From Pohlia nutans (lineage: Eukaryota; Streptophyta; Bryopsida; Bryales; Mniaceae), in assembly GCA_022496805.1 (NCBI GenBank), contig CM040089.1, positions 37,742,372 to 37,806,371 of the forward strand: a stretch of 64,000 bases of DNA, given 5' to 3'. Every line of letters starts with the position of its first letter. Positions within the stretch are counted from its first letter, which is position 1. The translations under genes and the position numbers were made by a program. The notes under the pieces were generated by a model. It did no database searches. It was not told where the DNA came from and worked only from the letters and a program-made list of their open reading frames with translations. Below are positions 11,550-23,153 of this stretch, piece by piece.

Positions 11550-11598
11550 GTGTATATGTATATATATATATGTATATATATATGTATATATATATATG

Positions 11599-11668
<70 letters not shown>
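11550..11668. repeat. TA-rich microsatellite
   Basis: TATATA tracts interrupted by TGTATA lead into a long pure TA run. The frame at 11513-11710 encodes only Tyr/Ile/Val repeats from this tract. Confidence 0.95.
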
Positions 11669-11670
<2 letters not shown>

Positions 11671-11844
11671 CTTAATCGAGCTTTGTTTAATTATTAAGTT
11701 AGTTAATTAGGAAAGTTCTAAGTACATAAATAAAGTTTAGCAAATAAAATTTAACGTTAGTAAATAGCCAATTATGAGAAACAAATATAAGAGCATTATC
11801 GATGCAAACATATCATTTAGCCAATATATCGGATACAAACTAGG

Positions 11845-12135
11845 GCTCCTCTTCTCTCCGCACCACCATGAAATTGGATAAGACGTGAAAGCAAAGTTGC
11901 TTTACATAATGACCTTTGAGGGCATAATAGAATAGAATAGTCTTGGGAAGACCATCCAAGGATGTGAAAGGCTAAGTTACATCATACAAAACCCTACCTT
12001 AGAATTGTTGATGAGGCTCGCGGATTGCCGACTCGCTTACAAACCCTACAACCGTTGACAAGCAACAAGTGGAACTTCTAGTCGACAATACCATTTTTCT
12101 AAACTAGCTCCGAGCTACGGTCGTCACTAGAATTT
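11845..12135 (+). repeat. Repeat J, copy 2 (right of a direct pair)
   Basis: This is the direct partner of 10770-11035, about 1.1 kb downstream. It is diverged and carries a small extra block near AACCGTTGACAAG. Confidence 0.55.
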
Positions 12136-12300
12136 GTAGATGAGTCCTTAATTTTGTACTCGAATCTTGAAGTAACATATGAAGGTCAATTCAAACGACC
12201 CAAGGGTGTTTTCAAGGTATGGCAATTACAAATATGTAATAACGTTTGACATTCTAGTATGTAGTAACTATGTAGTAACGTTTTATACTTTTTGACTTAT

Positions 12301-13108
12301 TTAACCCTTTACCGCCCAGGTAACCACTAAGTAGTCACTAGATCACTGGAAAATGAAATTCTGAAAAATCTGTGAACCATCTTAGTACAGTGTCTGAAGT
12401 TCATATGTGTAACTTTTGATTTTGGAGATGATGCAAAAAGAAAATTTGGAATCCGACTTTCCTAGATATCCAAATACCTATGTACAAAACACCAAAATAC
12501 TACAAATACCTCAAAATACAGCAAATACTTACAAATACAGCATATGTACTATGTTGTATTTCTAGAGATTGGAAGTTTGTTATCTCGTTTTTCTTTTTGG
12601 ATTGTGTTCTCTTGTTCATGTTCCATTAGTGTATGTAGTCTGATCTTGATCACTATACTAACTCCTTTCTTATTTGAACGTATAAATTTTGTTCTAAACC
12701 GTACATGGATAAGTCACTTTCACTTATAAAATTCACAATAATTATGTATGAGTCTATTCTTGACATGAAAGATTGCAATGAAGAGGTGTTGACACAAGTC
12801 ATTGCTGAACAGCTTCACTTTTATTTTTGAAAATTTAACCCAAATTCTATTTAACCTTGAAGTCACACACCCCCCGAAATCTCATTTTTGAGTGTGCATT
12901 ATACGGTTCAAAGATATACTATAATCTTCCAATCCAACGGTCCGATCTTACCAAGATTTAACTGAGACTTGTTTCATTAAGCTATGCTTACATTCATACG
13001 GTTGGATACTATTAATAGTACCCCTAATTTCAACAGAGATAGATTTAAAGAAACATCACCCAGAAAAAGGTGGTTTCTCCATAACCACCCTGGGCGGTAA
13101 AGGGTTAA
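12301..13108 (+). mobile_element. TTAA element family H, copy H1
   Basis: It is 808 bp including both TTAA sites, with perfect 16-bp inverted ends CCCTTTACCGCCCAGG. H2 (55236-56043) has exactly the same overall length. H3 (40868-41675) is inverted and more decayed. The CCCTTT tip with a TTAA duplication is the usual signature of piggyBac-superfamily elements. The short frame at 12544-12729 is partly conserved in H2 with shifts and is not a gene. Confidence 0.9.
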
Positions 13109-13544
13109 AAGACATTTTTTTAATGTGGGAAACTAGATTTGAGAATATTGTAGTTTCCCTCACAATTCTAAAGATGCTATATGATCAAATTTGAGATGTA
13201 CAGTGCAAAACACTATACATATTAAAATCGACCACTACACATTCATATGTAGTACCAAAGTGTCCACCGTAGCTTGAAAACACCCCTAATCCCAATCAGC
13301 ATTTGCGTATTTTATCAAAGCTGATTAAGTTGAAAGCAACCATTGTTGCATCACTTTATATACGAACATGTAATATAAAAAATGGATTGATGGTTCAAAG
13401 AGTAGCGAACTAGAAGTTGAAAAGGGTTGGAATTAAACCTTTCAAAAAATTACCATGGTATCATGAACCTTTGGGTTATTTTTATTGATTGATGAATGAA
13501 TGTACATTAATGATATTTGGGTGTGTCTAGTGGTGTACAAGCAA

Positions 13545-13850
13545 TGGAACAAGCAAAGGTTGATTGAAGTTAAACAACTCTTAAAGAATGATAAATGATA
13601 GACGGGGCTTAAGATTTATGCATTGGAGATAGACACATTTAATATATTTGCAGCTGGGATAGACACCTCCAAGTTATGTACATTTGAGTTGGACAACTCT
13701 AAGAGGATGACAAGCGAATTCAAATTAAACAATTCCAATATCTGTGTACTAGAGTTAAACAAATCCAATAGAATGCACAACTAAATTGGAACTAGACAAC
13801 TCTAACAAGATTACATGTCAATACAAAGAGAGTTAGACTATTCAGTTCAA
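13545..13850 (+). repeat. Decayed tandem repeat, about 50-bp unit
   Basis: Variants of a unit like AGTTAGACAACTCTAA-N-AGATGACA recur about six times (for example near 13570, 13655, 13692, 13727, 13752 and 13792). Spacing is irregular and divergence high. There is no protein-coding signal. Confidence 0.55.
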
Positions 13851-14279
13851 ATACGAATCAAAGTTGTGTTTTATTTCACTAACATAAATCATTAGAAGAG
13901 AAATGAGCCCTCCAAGGGGCTTTTTCGATGTTCGGGCCAAAATCTAATTTTTTATTGGAATTATTTTTTAAATGAAAATATTTTTAAAAATAAAATGTTA
14001 ATAAAATAAAATAAAAAATATTATTTAATTTTTTTTAGAAAATGTTCAAAAAATGTTCAAAGATTATTTGAACAATTTTTAATATTAAAAATATATTAAA
14101 AAATATATTAATTTTTTTTAAAAAAACTTTTAATATTTAAATATCCAATCTGAAATTTCGAACTCATGCCACATCATATTTCATTTTTTAAATATTTTTA
14201 TATTAATTAAATATTTTTTTAAAAATTCAAAAAGTTGAAATAAAAATAAAAACTCGAGGCCTGTTAGAGGGCTCAAATT

Positions 14280-14850
14280 TCTTGTAATGTGTAACTTTTG
14301 GAGGTCCCCTTGTCTCAACGCGAGCAAGAACCAAGAAGCACAATTATAACTTAAGACCCGTGCTATTAGAGCAAAGAATGAAACATGGTTATGACTTTTG
14401 AACCTTGGGGGGGTCACTCCCCCTTATGTTATGTAACCACGTGCATACAACATGGTTGTGATTTTGCACCCGTTCCCTTGGTTGAAAAGAATGAAACATT
14501 ATTATTATTATTATTATTATTATTGTAGGAGCCATTGTCACAATTATGACTTTTGAATTTGTACCTTAGCCCTACCTTAGTTGGAAACAATGAAATACGA
14601 TTATGATTTCTGAACGAATCCCTTGACTGTAAAGAAAAAAACACATTTGCAACTTTTGGGCCATTACCTTCGTAAGAAGGAATAAAACATAGTTCAAGAC
14701 TTGTGCTTTTGGTTGAAATACATGAAACACAAATGCGGTTTTTGAATTTGAGCCTTGATTGGAAGAAACGAAATATAAATATGACTTTTGGACTTGTGCC
14801 TTGGTTAAAAGGAACAAAACAAGAATGTGACTTTCAAATCCAACCATTGA
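14280..14850 (-). repeat. Decayed tandem repeat, about 55-60-bp unit
   Basis: Variants of a unit with ATGAAACA, then ATTATGACTTTTG, then a CTTGTGCCTTGG-like block recur about nine or ten times. A TTA microsatellite at 14500-14525 interrupts the array. On the minus strand the array stays open for long stretches and encodes a loose roughly 19-residue repeat with LFLLTK and VQKS elements. No known domain is recognised. Confidence 0.6.
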
Positions 14851-17070
14851 TTATAAAATATGTTGACTTGTAGAACCGTACCCTAGTAAAAAGGGGTTGT
14901 GTAGACTCATGGACTCTTGAATATAGGGGAAAATTTGTATATTATAAACGGGGTATAAACAAAGGACTTAGTAAGCCTTGAAAGTAAAAAAAATGATCAA
15001 AACCTTTGGGATGAAGACTTGAAAAGTTAAAGGATTGATACTTGAGAAGGATAACATTAGTAGTTATGAGAAACCAATATTCCACCTCCTATAATGCCAA
15101 CAAAGTACCGTCGTTCATTATAGTCTATCTAACTAGGGTGATTTTTTCCTTAAATATTCAATTTAATCCATTTTCAATACATTTAAGAAAAATTGGTGTA
15201 CTTTTGAAGAAAGGAATAATTTATTTGTTTTCAATACATAAACTATAATGGTTGTATATGGAATATACCATAGGGATAGGCACAAATCTATGTCGAATAT
15301 TTTTTTTTTTGAAAAGTAAGGTTTGAGGGTGATTGCAAGCTATTATCACCCAACTTTATTGTCGCGGTGTAGAAATTGCTGCATTTTTTCAATTTTTGGA
15401 AAATCACCAATAAATATTGGGATGGAATTTTGTGAGGAAACAAATTGCATTATTTCTGGAATTCCAAAGTTGAGATGTTTACCACAATAAAGTTTGCAAA
15501 ATTTCAATCTTTCTATCCAAATTAATCATTTATGCTTGGATTTGGTAGCGTGTCGCTTGTCAAAAGTGCACCTACATGCACCTATAATATGGGAAATGCT
15601 AGAAGGGGGTCAAATTTGAACTTCACAAATTTACAGCAACATACCACAAGTGCGTACAAAGCTACCATATTTTATTTTATTTTTGGTGTTACGCATACTT
15701 ATTTTTTAATGAATTATTTTGTGATGTTTTTGTTTCTTAAATTTTTCGTGCAATTAAAATAAAAATATTGATTTCTTTTTTTGGAAATGAAATAATGGCC
15801 CAATTTCAAAGGTAGGAAATAAAATATATTTTTCATAAAACCTAGCTATAGAAGTTATTTAAAAATGCTCTAATTACCATGGTGAATAAAAAGAAAAAAA
15901 GGTTGTTGGGTAAAGCCCAAAGTCTCAAAATAAACTTAACAATCGCTAAAAAGGAAGTATTAGCATAAAAATTATTTTGAATGATGAAGTTTTTGATTTA
16001 ATTGAAAGTTATGAGGAGCACACTACACCACTAGTGCATGAGTTGCAGTAGACCGTAGCTTGCAATCCCCTTGATAGTTGGAATATTTTCAAATACTCTT
16101 CAATATTTTCTTATCCTCTATAAAAAAAACACTATCTCAAAACTTTTGACATTTATATTTCAAAATATTCTATGCTGACTCTACCCTATCCTCCACCTAT
16201 TCTACTATAGTAAGAACACCATCTATTCAAATAGAAAAATGCTTGAGTGTTGTAGATAGTTTCAAGTCCATATATAATGTGTGAGGGTTGTCTTTGCTCT
16301 CAATTCCATAATCCTCCACTACAAAAAAATAAAAATAACAATGTTGTTATAACACTCCTTTCAACATTTTTTCGATATTTCAATGTTGAAAAACAAAATC
16401 TTGACACTAAAATGTCACAAACATCATTTTTGGATACTACCCCTTAATCTTTAAGCACGTTGACATTCAAAATTTGGACGTATTTGGGTAATAGTGAAAT
16501 TTGGTGGCTTGTTTCTCTTTCATACAATGGTTGTTTTTAATACAAGTTGTTGGAAAAGTTGCATAAAATAGTATAGTTTGTGTGTTTAAAATATCACCTC
16601 AACTCAAGATGTTATGGATTTATAAGAAGCATTTAAGTTGACAGGGATTCAATCCAAGATCACTTTTTTTTTCTATAAGCTTTTTACTTTTTTGCAACTT
16701 TGTTTCTACTATCTAACATTCCAAAGCCATTTTGCAGACACATTAAGTCACTTCAATGATATTTTATTTTATCAATGTGTTTATATGATGATCTTGAACC
16801 ACTTTATAGTTTAAAGTTTTTTCATTTGAGTAGGTTTATAAATAGAATTTCAACTCTAATTTGTTGCTAGGCAAATTTGAACATCCTTTTTTTACATTAA
16901 AACATTACAATCTTGCAATCTATGTGGCCAAATGACTCCAAATTGGATTCACGTCATTTACAATATGTACACTACAAGATTGTACGGTTGAGACTAGTAT
17001 ACCTCACTTACATTTAGAGCTATAACAATAAAAAGAAATGACGTTTTTAAACCTTAAAAAGCTAGGGACG

Positions 17071-17073
<3 letters not shown>
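14851..17073. other. Intergenic AT-rich DNA
   Basis: No supported gene is seen. A weak inverted pair, AACTTTATTGT and ACAATAAAGTT, at about 15352 and 15485 could bound a short decayed element, but it is too short to call. Confidence 0.45.
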
Positions 17074-17151
<78 letters not shown>

Positions 17152-17160
17152 ATTATTATT
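17074..17160. repeat. TA microsatellite followed by TTA repeat
   Basis: A long uninterrupted TA run passes directly into TTATTATTATT. Confidence 0.95.
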
Positions 17161-17894
17161 TTTTGGGACATACAACCTACATAGATCGCAATATTGACCT
17201 CGACCTCAACATATTACTCAAGTGCGACACCCATGTTGATTGATAATCAATTGCAAGCTCCCATCAAGCACAATTTGAAGGATGATCAAAGGTCGTGACC
17301 ACACCGAGAGTCAACCGGTCAGTGACCACATGGTATAGACATTGGTCCCAACCTTAAGCTCTACCACTAATTCCATCACTTGAACAATTTTAGATCATTT
17401 TGGACCAAAAATTTTCATTGTTTTTGCCATGGTTGTGCAACCTCGGAAAATACTCCTACTTTTTCCATTTACAATTAGTAGGTTGGATAGTAAACGATGA
17501 AGATTCTTTTTACTTTTGCACAGTAAGAAACAAGTGATTAGTTGGAAGTTATTATAGCGAATTGCACCCATAGAACAATCATTCAAGTGACTTAGTACCC
17601 TCTAAATAAGTGGCCGCCTAGTGATGAAATTTTAATGGGATGAAACTTTCCCTTACAAATGGAGATGCTCTAAGCACTGCACTTCTTATACATCTCATTA
17701 AAATAGTACAGAATGAATGATGGGACATGACTCATGAGCATTATACCCAAATTTACAATTAGCAATTGTGAGAAATTATGACCCATGGTATTGATGGAGG
17801 TCACCTGGATCAAGGACTAAGAGGCAGCCTGTGAGCATCAAAATAATCACACCCAGACACAACCACACAATCCAATTTTTTGAAAATGGTGTGA
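17161..17894. other. Intergenic DNA
   Basis: No supported gene is seen. A lone GGAGATGCTC end at about 17661 resembles a Tourist end without a partner. Confidence 0.45.
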
Positions 17895-18142
17895 TTAACC
17901 AGTAAAGGACCAAGGATTCACAAATTTAAAATGACAAATTCAATTTGATCGTATTGTGAAAAGTAACTCAGATGGGACCAAATTTTGTTTCAACAAAATT
18001 AGTGAAAATCATTGCATATATTGATATAAAAATAAATTATTCTAAACAAGAGGAAGTCCAAATAGGGCCTACTCAAATTTGCTTTAGAAAATAAATCATG
18101 GAGCCCAAGTGCAATTTGGGCTTCTTGTCTTTGAGGGGTTAA
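17895..18142 (+). mobile_element. TTAA element family F, copy F2
   Basis: TTAA at both ends (17895-17898 and 18139-18142); the ends carry GTAAAGGACCAAGG and TTTGAGGGG. It is about 248 bp and aligns with the outer parts of F3 and with F1 and F4 inverted. Its right TTAA is also the left TTAA of element R. Confidence 0.8.
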
Positions 18143-18374
18143 CCAGCCCTAAAGGTCCCATGGGGACAATAGATACGATGCCGTATAACTAGCATTTGCT
18201 ATTAGCAAGAAGCTTTAAATTGGGATTTCAATAGCTCACTAGAATCACATTGATCTAAATTCCACCTTCACTTTTTTCCTAAAACACATTAAAGGTGTGG
18301 ATCCATTCCAAATAAAACCAAAATACATCATATACTACCTACCACAAAGGCATGTTGTGTCATTTAGGGGTTAA
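18139..18374. mobile_element. Candidate TTAA element R, abutting F2
   Basis: It lies between TTAA 18139-18142 and TTAA 18371-18374, with ends CCAGCCCTAAAGGTCC and ATTTAGGGG. The inner CCCTAAAGG is offset by four bases from the TTAA. No second copy is in this window, so the call rests on the ends and the shared-TTAA arrangement. Confidence 0.5.
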
Positions 18375-18486
18375 GTGAGCATGACTGAGTGTTTCATATT
18401 CAAAAACATGAAAATGAACAAAACATTAGTAGAGTTTTTTTTAAATAAATTGTGGTGGCACTCTTGAAGTGGTTTGGGCATCATAT

Positions 18487-19029
18487 TTGACCCCTAAATT
18501 GCAGAGGGGTATTGGACAAAATTTAGATGTGTTATAATATGTGACCTTTTTATCTTCGATGAAATTTGGTCCAATAGAGAATATGAAAAGCATGATGTTT
18601 CAAAATTATCCGTACAGTTGTATTTCCAAAAATAATTTTAGATCTTCATGTAATGAATTTAGAAGCATTCAACTTCAAAATTTTATCAAAATTACAATTT
18701 TATTTCTAGACTTTGAAATTTATAAGAATGGTTAAAATTGGACATTTTATTCAAAAATTGAAAAGACATTTTTTTCAAAGAAGAGAACATCATTACTTTC
18801 TCCAGATAGTAAGTTTTATAACACTAGAACAATCTTGAGGTCATTATCTTTGAAAATTCTCCTCAATGGAGTTTAATTCGGATTGACATGATTCAAATTG
18901 GGTTGGAAATTAGACTTGATTTCCTATTTAGAAATACTTTGTATTTTTAAAAATTATATATTTATCTCGAACAGCTCGTAAAAGAAGGACAACAACCATT
19001 AAATGGTCGTTTGGTCACTTGGGGGTTAA
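18487..19029 (+). mobile_element. TTAA element family Q, copy Q2
   Basis: It starts at TTGA (a decayed TTAA) followed by CCCCTAAATTGC and ends TCACTTGGGGG then TTAA at 19026-19029. It aligns along its length with Q1. The short frame at 18541-18735 is internal to the element. Confidence 0.8.
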
Positions 19030-19149
19030 TGAGGGGTAGGAATGATGGAAGAGACTGGAAAATAGTTGCATAGGTGACCCCATCAGTACAGTGTGTGTTG
19101 CCCTCTTACCATTAGAGGAGAAATGAGGATCCAAAAGGCCCCATTAGAA

Positions 19150-19255
19150 GAAGCCCCGTTGCTTGATGGGGCACAAACCTTTATAAAATATTTTAAAAAG
19201 CCCCGCCGCTTGATGGGGCACAAGCCTTTATAGAATATTTTTAAAAAGCCCCGTT
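19150..19255 (+). repeat. Tandem repeat around GCCCCG-TTGATGGGGC
   Basis: A roughly 55-bp unit, GCCCCGNNGCTTGATGGGGC followed by ACAAGCCTTTATA and an A/T-rich stretch, is present about 2.3 times. Each unit contains the short palindrome GCCCC...GGGGC. Confidence 0.75.
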
Positions 19256-20187
19256 GGGCCCGGTCGCAGTGCGTCCAAGCTTCAGCCTACTGCCGCCATG
19301 TGGCGCCGGTAGGCTAGGACCACCGCCCAACCATGCAAAGTTTTTTCATGGTGGTACAGTCTGTGAACTTTACCATATCCATATGTAGTTGAACATGTTT
19401 GTAGGCACAATGACAAGCAACATGAGGACTTGAGGGCCTCAAACAAGCTAAATTCCCATCTAATGAAGTCCATCCCTACTTTCGTGGTCACTATCGCACC
19501 TCTTTGTAACGTAATGGAGTACGGTAATGGACTTGTAACAAGACCAACTTGTCATCTCACTTAGACCGTCTCTACTCCTCTTAGCAAACCAACCCTTCAA
19601 GAACATAAATTTTGATCCATATGAAAACACAATCAAGATTCCCATTATTGAAAGTTCATCCAAAAACCATGTGAAATAAGGTGGAGACATCCAAAACCGT
19701 CACTTTTTCCTACTAAATGTAGACTGAAATGTCACATTGCAGTAGATACACACGCTGTAAGGTACATTCTCCTTTTAAAGTATAGTTACCTTACCCCACC
19801 ACTAGTTTATGATTAATTTTTATTGGTTCCTGGTCACTAAAGTGTTTATTCTCAAAAGAGGAGAGTAGTTTTGCACCAATGGCCCTTTGTCCGGTAGGCA
19901 CTGGCTCATTGTCATTACTAACAAACACTTTACTCACACTGGTCTAGAAAGAGGACCGGAGTTTCTATCTATCTATGTACATTTGAGATGTATGTACTGA
20001 AATTAGTGTGAGGAGTGGTGCAAAGTCTCACACTAATTATGTGGCTCACAGTAATAACAATAATAAGAAGATTTGTAGGAGGGAGAAGGTTTACATGTGA
20101 GTGTTTGTCCTTCCTCCATGCCTATCATTTTCCTTCTCAATCACTAAACATCAAACGCATTGAAAACATTTTCCTAAAGAAAAGGAA
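19256..20187. other. Intergenic DNA with partial repeat S
   Basis: No supported gene is seen. About 19715-19800 shares TAGTATAGTTACCTTAC-like and GAAATGTCACATTGCAGTAG-like blocks with 34890-35021 and 37691-37712. A small hairpin, ATTAGTGTGAG with CTCACACTAAT, is at 20002-20036. Confidence 0.45.
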
Positions 20188-20189
20188 TA

Positions 20190-21798
20190 CAGTACCTCAC
20201 AAAACTGTTCCAATGATTGGAACTTCTAGATTCAAAAGTATGTGTAAGATAAATGGATGTCCAAACTTTCAAGTAGTAGTTTGAGGCATATATTACATCC
20301 AATCTAGTACACATTTGTAAAAAAAATCTAACTAAATCAAATATCATTGAAGGAAAAATGAAAGTTAAAAACTAGTATATACATTGGTACAGTTTTGTGA
20401 GTGCTCTAAGTAAACTAGCTAATACTTTGTCCATCTTCCTTTTGAAGCTATTACAGCTTCAATCCTTTTGGGCATACTTTCTATAAGTCTTCTACAATCA
20501 TGTGCAGTAATAGAAGAGAAGACTTGTACTACACGTTCCCATAATTCTATCATTCCTTTTGGAGGTGAATCATATTGATTCAATCTCCTTTTGAGGATGG
20601 CCCATAGATGTTCTATTGGATTTAAATCAGGGGATTGGGCAGGCCACGTTAGAAGACTAAAACTTTGCCTTGAAAACCATTCTTACATCATTTTTGTGGT
20701 GTGAACGGAAGCATTATCTTGCTGAAAAATGACTTGTGTAGCATCTAATCCATATTTTCTAATTGTACCATCTATTGTCTGCTCTAAAATCTGACGATAT
20801 CCATGTTGATTGAGGCGGCCTTCAACTTTGTACACTAGTCCTGGCCCATAAATGGTCATACTACCCCAAATCATGATTCCACCACCACCATGCTTTACTG
20901 TCTCTGTAATAGTGCGTGTTGACAACTCATGTGGATCACGACTCCAACACCAAGAGATTCCATCAGAGCAGAATAAGTTGATTTTAGACTCATCAGAGAA
21001 AATGACACGACTCCAATCATCTATAGTCCAATCTAGATGGGCTCTTGCAAAGTCTAAACGTGCTTTGATATTCTTGACTGAAAGACGTGGTTTTTTCTGC
21101 TTCACTTGTGATTGTAAACCACCTCTACGTAAAACACGTCTCACTGTTTCAACACACACTTGCATCCCAAATGCCTCTTGCACATTTTTTGTAGCCTCTA
21201 CTGCAGTACTAAGCTTACCTCTAGTCATATTCAATACACAAGACCGTTCCATTGCAGGAGTCATCTTTCTTGGTCTACCTCCATGTGATGATTCTACATT
21301 GAAAACACACTTTTGTCGGAGCCTCTACACAGTTCCAACACCCACATGCAAACTCCTTGACACTTCTCTTATAGTGCACCCTCTTTGCAACATAGAAAGA
21401 ACGTCTGACTTTTTTTGAGAAGATAATGCAGACACCATCTTTTCTACTTGGAAGCAAGAACAACAAAGTACAAAAAACTGTAGGAAAATGGTCTATACAC
21501 ACACTCGAACAAAGTTCTACAACAAAGAGTTGAAGGTCCATCAAGATTGACAAGCTTTTGTAAACATTTAGTTTTGGAAGAGTGCACTCACAAAACTGTT
21601 CCAGTGAATCAGATGGCTTTGAACCCTACAATTGTCACGTATAGATAGTCATGCATGTCATTGGTTTTTACATGTGGCTTCCTAACGTAGATTAGAAGCT
21701 TATTGCAATGCCACATGGGCATTTGCAATTGCCATGTAGCATCCACAGTCAACCAAAAGAAGATATTTACAGCATTGGAACAGTTTTGTGAGGTACTG
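20190..21798 (-). mobile_element. Tc1/mariner transposon, 1609 bp
   Basis: It is flanked by TA at 20188-20189 and 21799-21800. It has perfect 26-bp terminal inverted repeats starting CAGTACCTCACAAAACTG. Each end also holds an inner, oppositely oriented copy of the repeat: CATTGGTACAGTTTTGTGAG at 20382-20401 and CTCACAAAACTGTTCCAGTG at 21587-21606. The single transposase gene runs on the minus strand and is broken by two stops, so this copy is not autonomous. Perfect ends and only two lesions suggest recent activity. Confidence 0.97.
20419..21438 (-). pseudogene. Tc1-type transposase (DD34E), two in-frame stops
   Basis: The frame from ATG at 21438 to TAG at 20419-20421 is 340 codons, the usual size for Tc1 transposases. 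It is interrupted by TAG at codon 38 (21325-21327) and TAA at codon 252 (20683-20685), with no frameshift. The N-terminal part has a helix-turn-helix-like region (REVSRSLHVGVGTV, then RLRQK) followed by a GGRPRKMT motif typical of the linker after the paired-like DNA-binding domain. The catalytic core shows IFSDESK (first Asp), GGGGIMIWG, FQQDNASVHT (second Asp) and SPDLNPIEHLW (Glu), with 34 residues between the second Asp and the Glu. The enzyme would cut and paste the element at TA sites. The longest uninterrupted piece (20683-21264) covers only the middle part. Either stop could be read as a single base change from a sense codon. Confidence 0.96.
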
Positions 21799-21800
21799 TA

Positions 21801-22132
21801 TTATGCAAAAACCTCCAAAAATCTGGTTTCTCTTCAAAAACACTCTACACTGTAAAGTGTTAACTGGTTACCGATAAACATTCAGACACCGTACAGACAC
21901 CGTACACAGACTAATTATGTTCAACTGGGCGACAAATGAATCACATGCAGGCATGCAAGAGTTGACTGTGGAGTATTTCAGAGTACCAGGCTGCTCAGTA
22001 CACTCTGCACTGGGTTCTGAAGACTCATGCTGATATGAGCATGAATAGCATTATTTTTATTTTTATTTTGATGGCAAATGAGAACTTCATTGCAAGGAAA
22101 ATCACATAGCATAAGACTATCACCATATTCGT
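21801..22132. other. Intergenic DNA
   Basis: No gene is seen. A short direct repeat of CAGACACCGTA lies at about 21885-21905. Confidence 0.5.
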
Positions 22133-22708
22133 TTAACCCCTAAACGTCCTCACCCTTGTCCAGTTTGGGCAGTTTTGAAAAGATGAATCATAAAATGCAA
22201 CTAAGATGGATATTTTGAACTTGATGTATGAAAACAAGTTGTACACTATGAATTTTAGGTTCTATCCATATGGTTAGATCTGCAATTGCTTTCACCAATA
22301 TTTTTCTATAAATTTTGGAATATAAAATTCAAAATTATTTTGAAATTTGATTACGAATAAGATATTGACAATTTGTGGATGAAATTTGTTGTGATGGGTT
22401 AAAATGTAATACTCTAAGTGTAGTGGTTTTTGGAGATTTTTTGGTTGCTTAATTTTATGAGCCTTTTTTTTCAAGAGCACTTTTAGACTAAAATCTTCAA
22501 ATTTTTTGGTGAAACAATACAACATAAAATGAGGCATAAAGTTTCACAAATCATCCCCAATCTAATCGGATCACACATGCACAAAGCTAATTTCCCATAA
22601 AAAAATTCACTAAAATTTTTTTACTGCAAAAGTGCATGATGGATGAGAAATCAGAGTTCGATTCTGTACATCATGCAAAATATGCATGGTTGGGCAGTTA
22701 AGGGTTAA
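22133..22708 (+). mobile_element. TTAA element family B, copy B2
   Basis: TTAA then CCCCTAAACGTCCTCACCC at the left; GTTGGGCAGTTAAGGG then TTAA at the right. It aligns over about 575 bp with the other B copies. Its right TTAA is shared with hairpin U. Confidence 0.88.
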
Positions 22709-22827
22709 TTGGGAATTTCCGCCATATTGGACTCTTTGAAATCTACAACTGACATAGATTGAGTGGAAAATTCAATACCAATTGTAGATTTCAAAGAGTC
22801 CCAATATGGCGGAAATGGCCCAATTAA
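22705..22827. mobile_element. TTAA-bounded hairpin U
   Basis: The element is 123 bp with arms of about 47 bp, including TTTCCGCCATATTGG and ACTCTTTGAAATCTACAA, paired with their complements after a short loop. Both ends are TTAATTGGG or its complement. It abuts B2 through the same TTAA. A folded transcript would give an almost complete stem. Confidence 0.75.
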
Positions 22828-22840
22828 ACGAATATGGTGA

Positions 22841-23153
22841 TGATCTCCACTAGCACTTTGGATACGGCTCTCGCTAGTGAAAAATGAATGAGACTGGGTA
22901 GGTGAAAAATTTATTTGGCCTGTGACACTGGATAATTCACTACAAACCAAGGCCCTCAAAATCACTCTTGCTAGTGTATCTTCTCTTCTTAATTGCACAT
23001 CATTATTGCACAATCCATACGTGGTGACTTGTGAGTGGCTCACTTACTACTTTTAAGAGTCTAATTGAGTGATGTTGGTGGAGAACTACATGGTGAGGTC
23101 TGAATTTTTGGATGACCTTCAAAGTGCAATCCAGAGTGCTAGTGGAGATGCTC
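22841..23153 (+). mobile_element. Tourist-like element family T, copy T1
   Basis: The left end is a decayed GATCTCCACTAGCAC. The right end is GTGCTAGTGGAGATGCTC followed by TAA. The interior matches T3 (45268-45578) and, inverted, T2 (39995-40321). A minus-strand 112-codon frame crosses both U and T1 and is an artefact of the two repeats. Confidence 0.8.

Noticed and set aside
11513..11710. Open frame encoding Tyr/Ile/Val repeats
   Set aside because: It is a translation of the TA microsatellite and adjoining DNA.
20852..21418. 188-codon plus-strand frame
   Set aside because: It is the antisense shadow of the Tc1 transposase.
22705..23043. 112-codon minus-strand frame
   Set aside because: It crosses two unrelated elements (U and T1).
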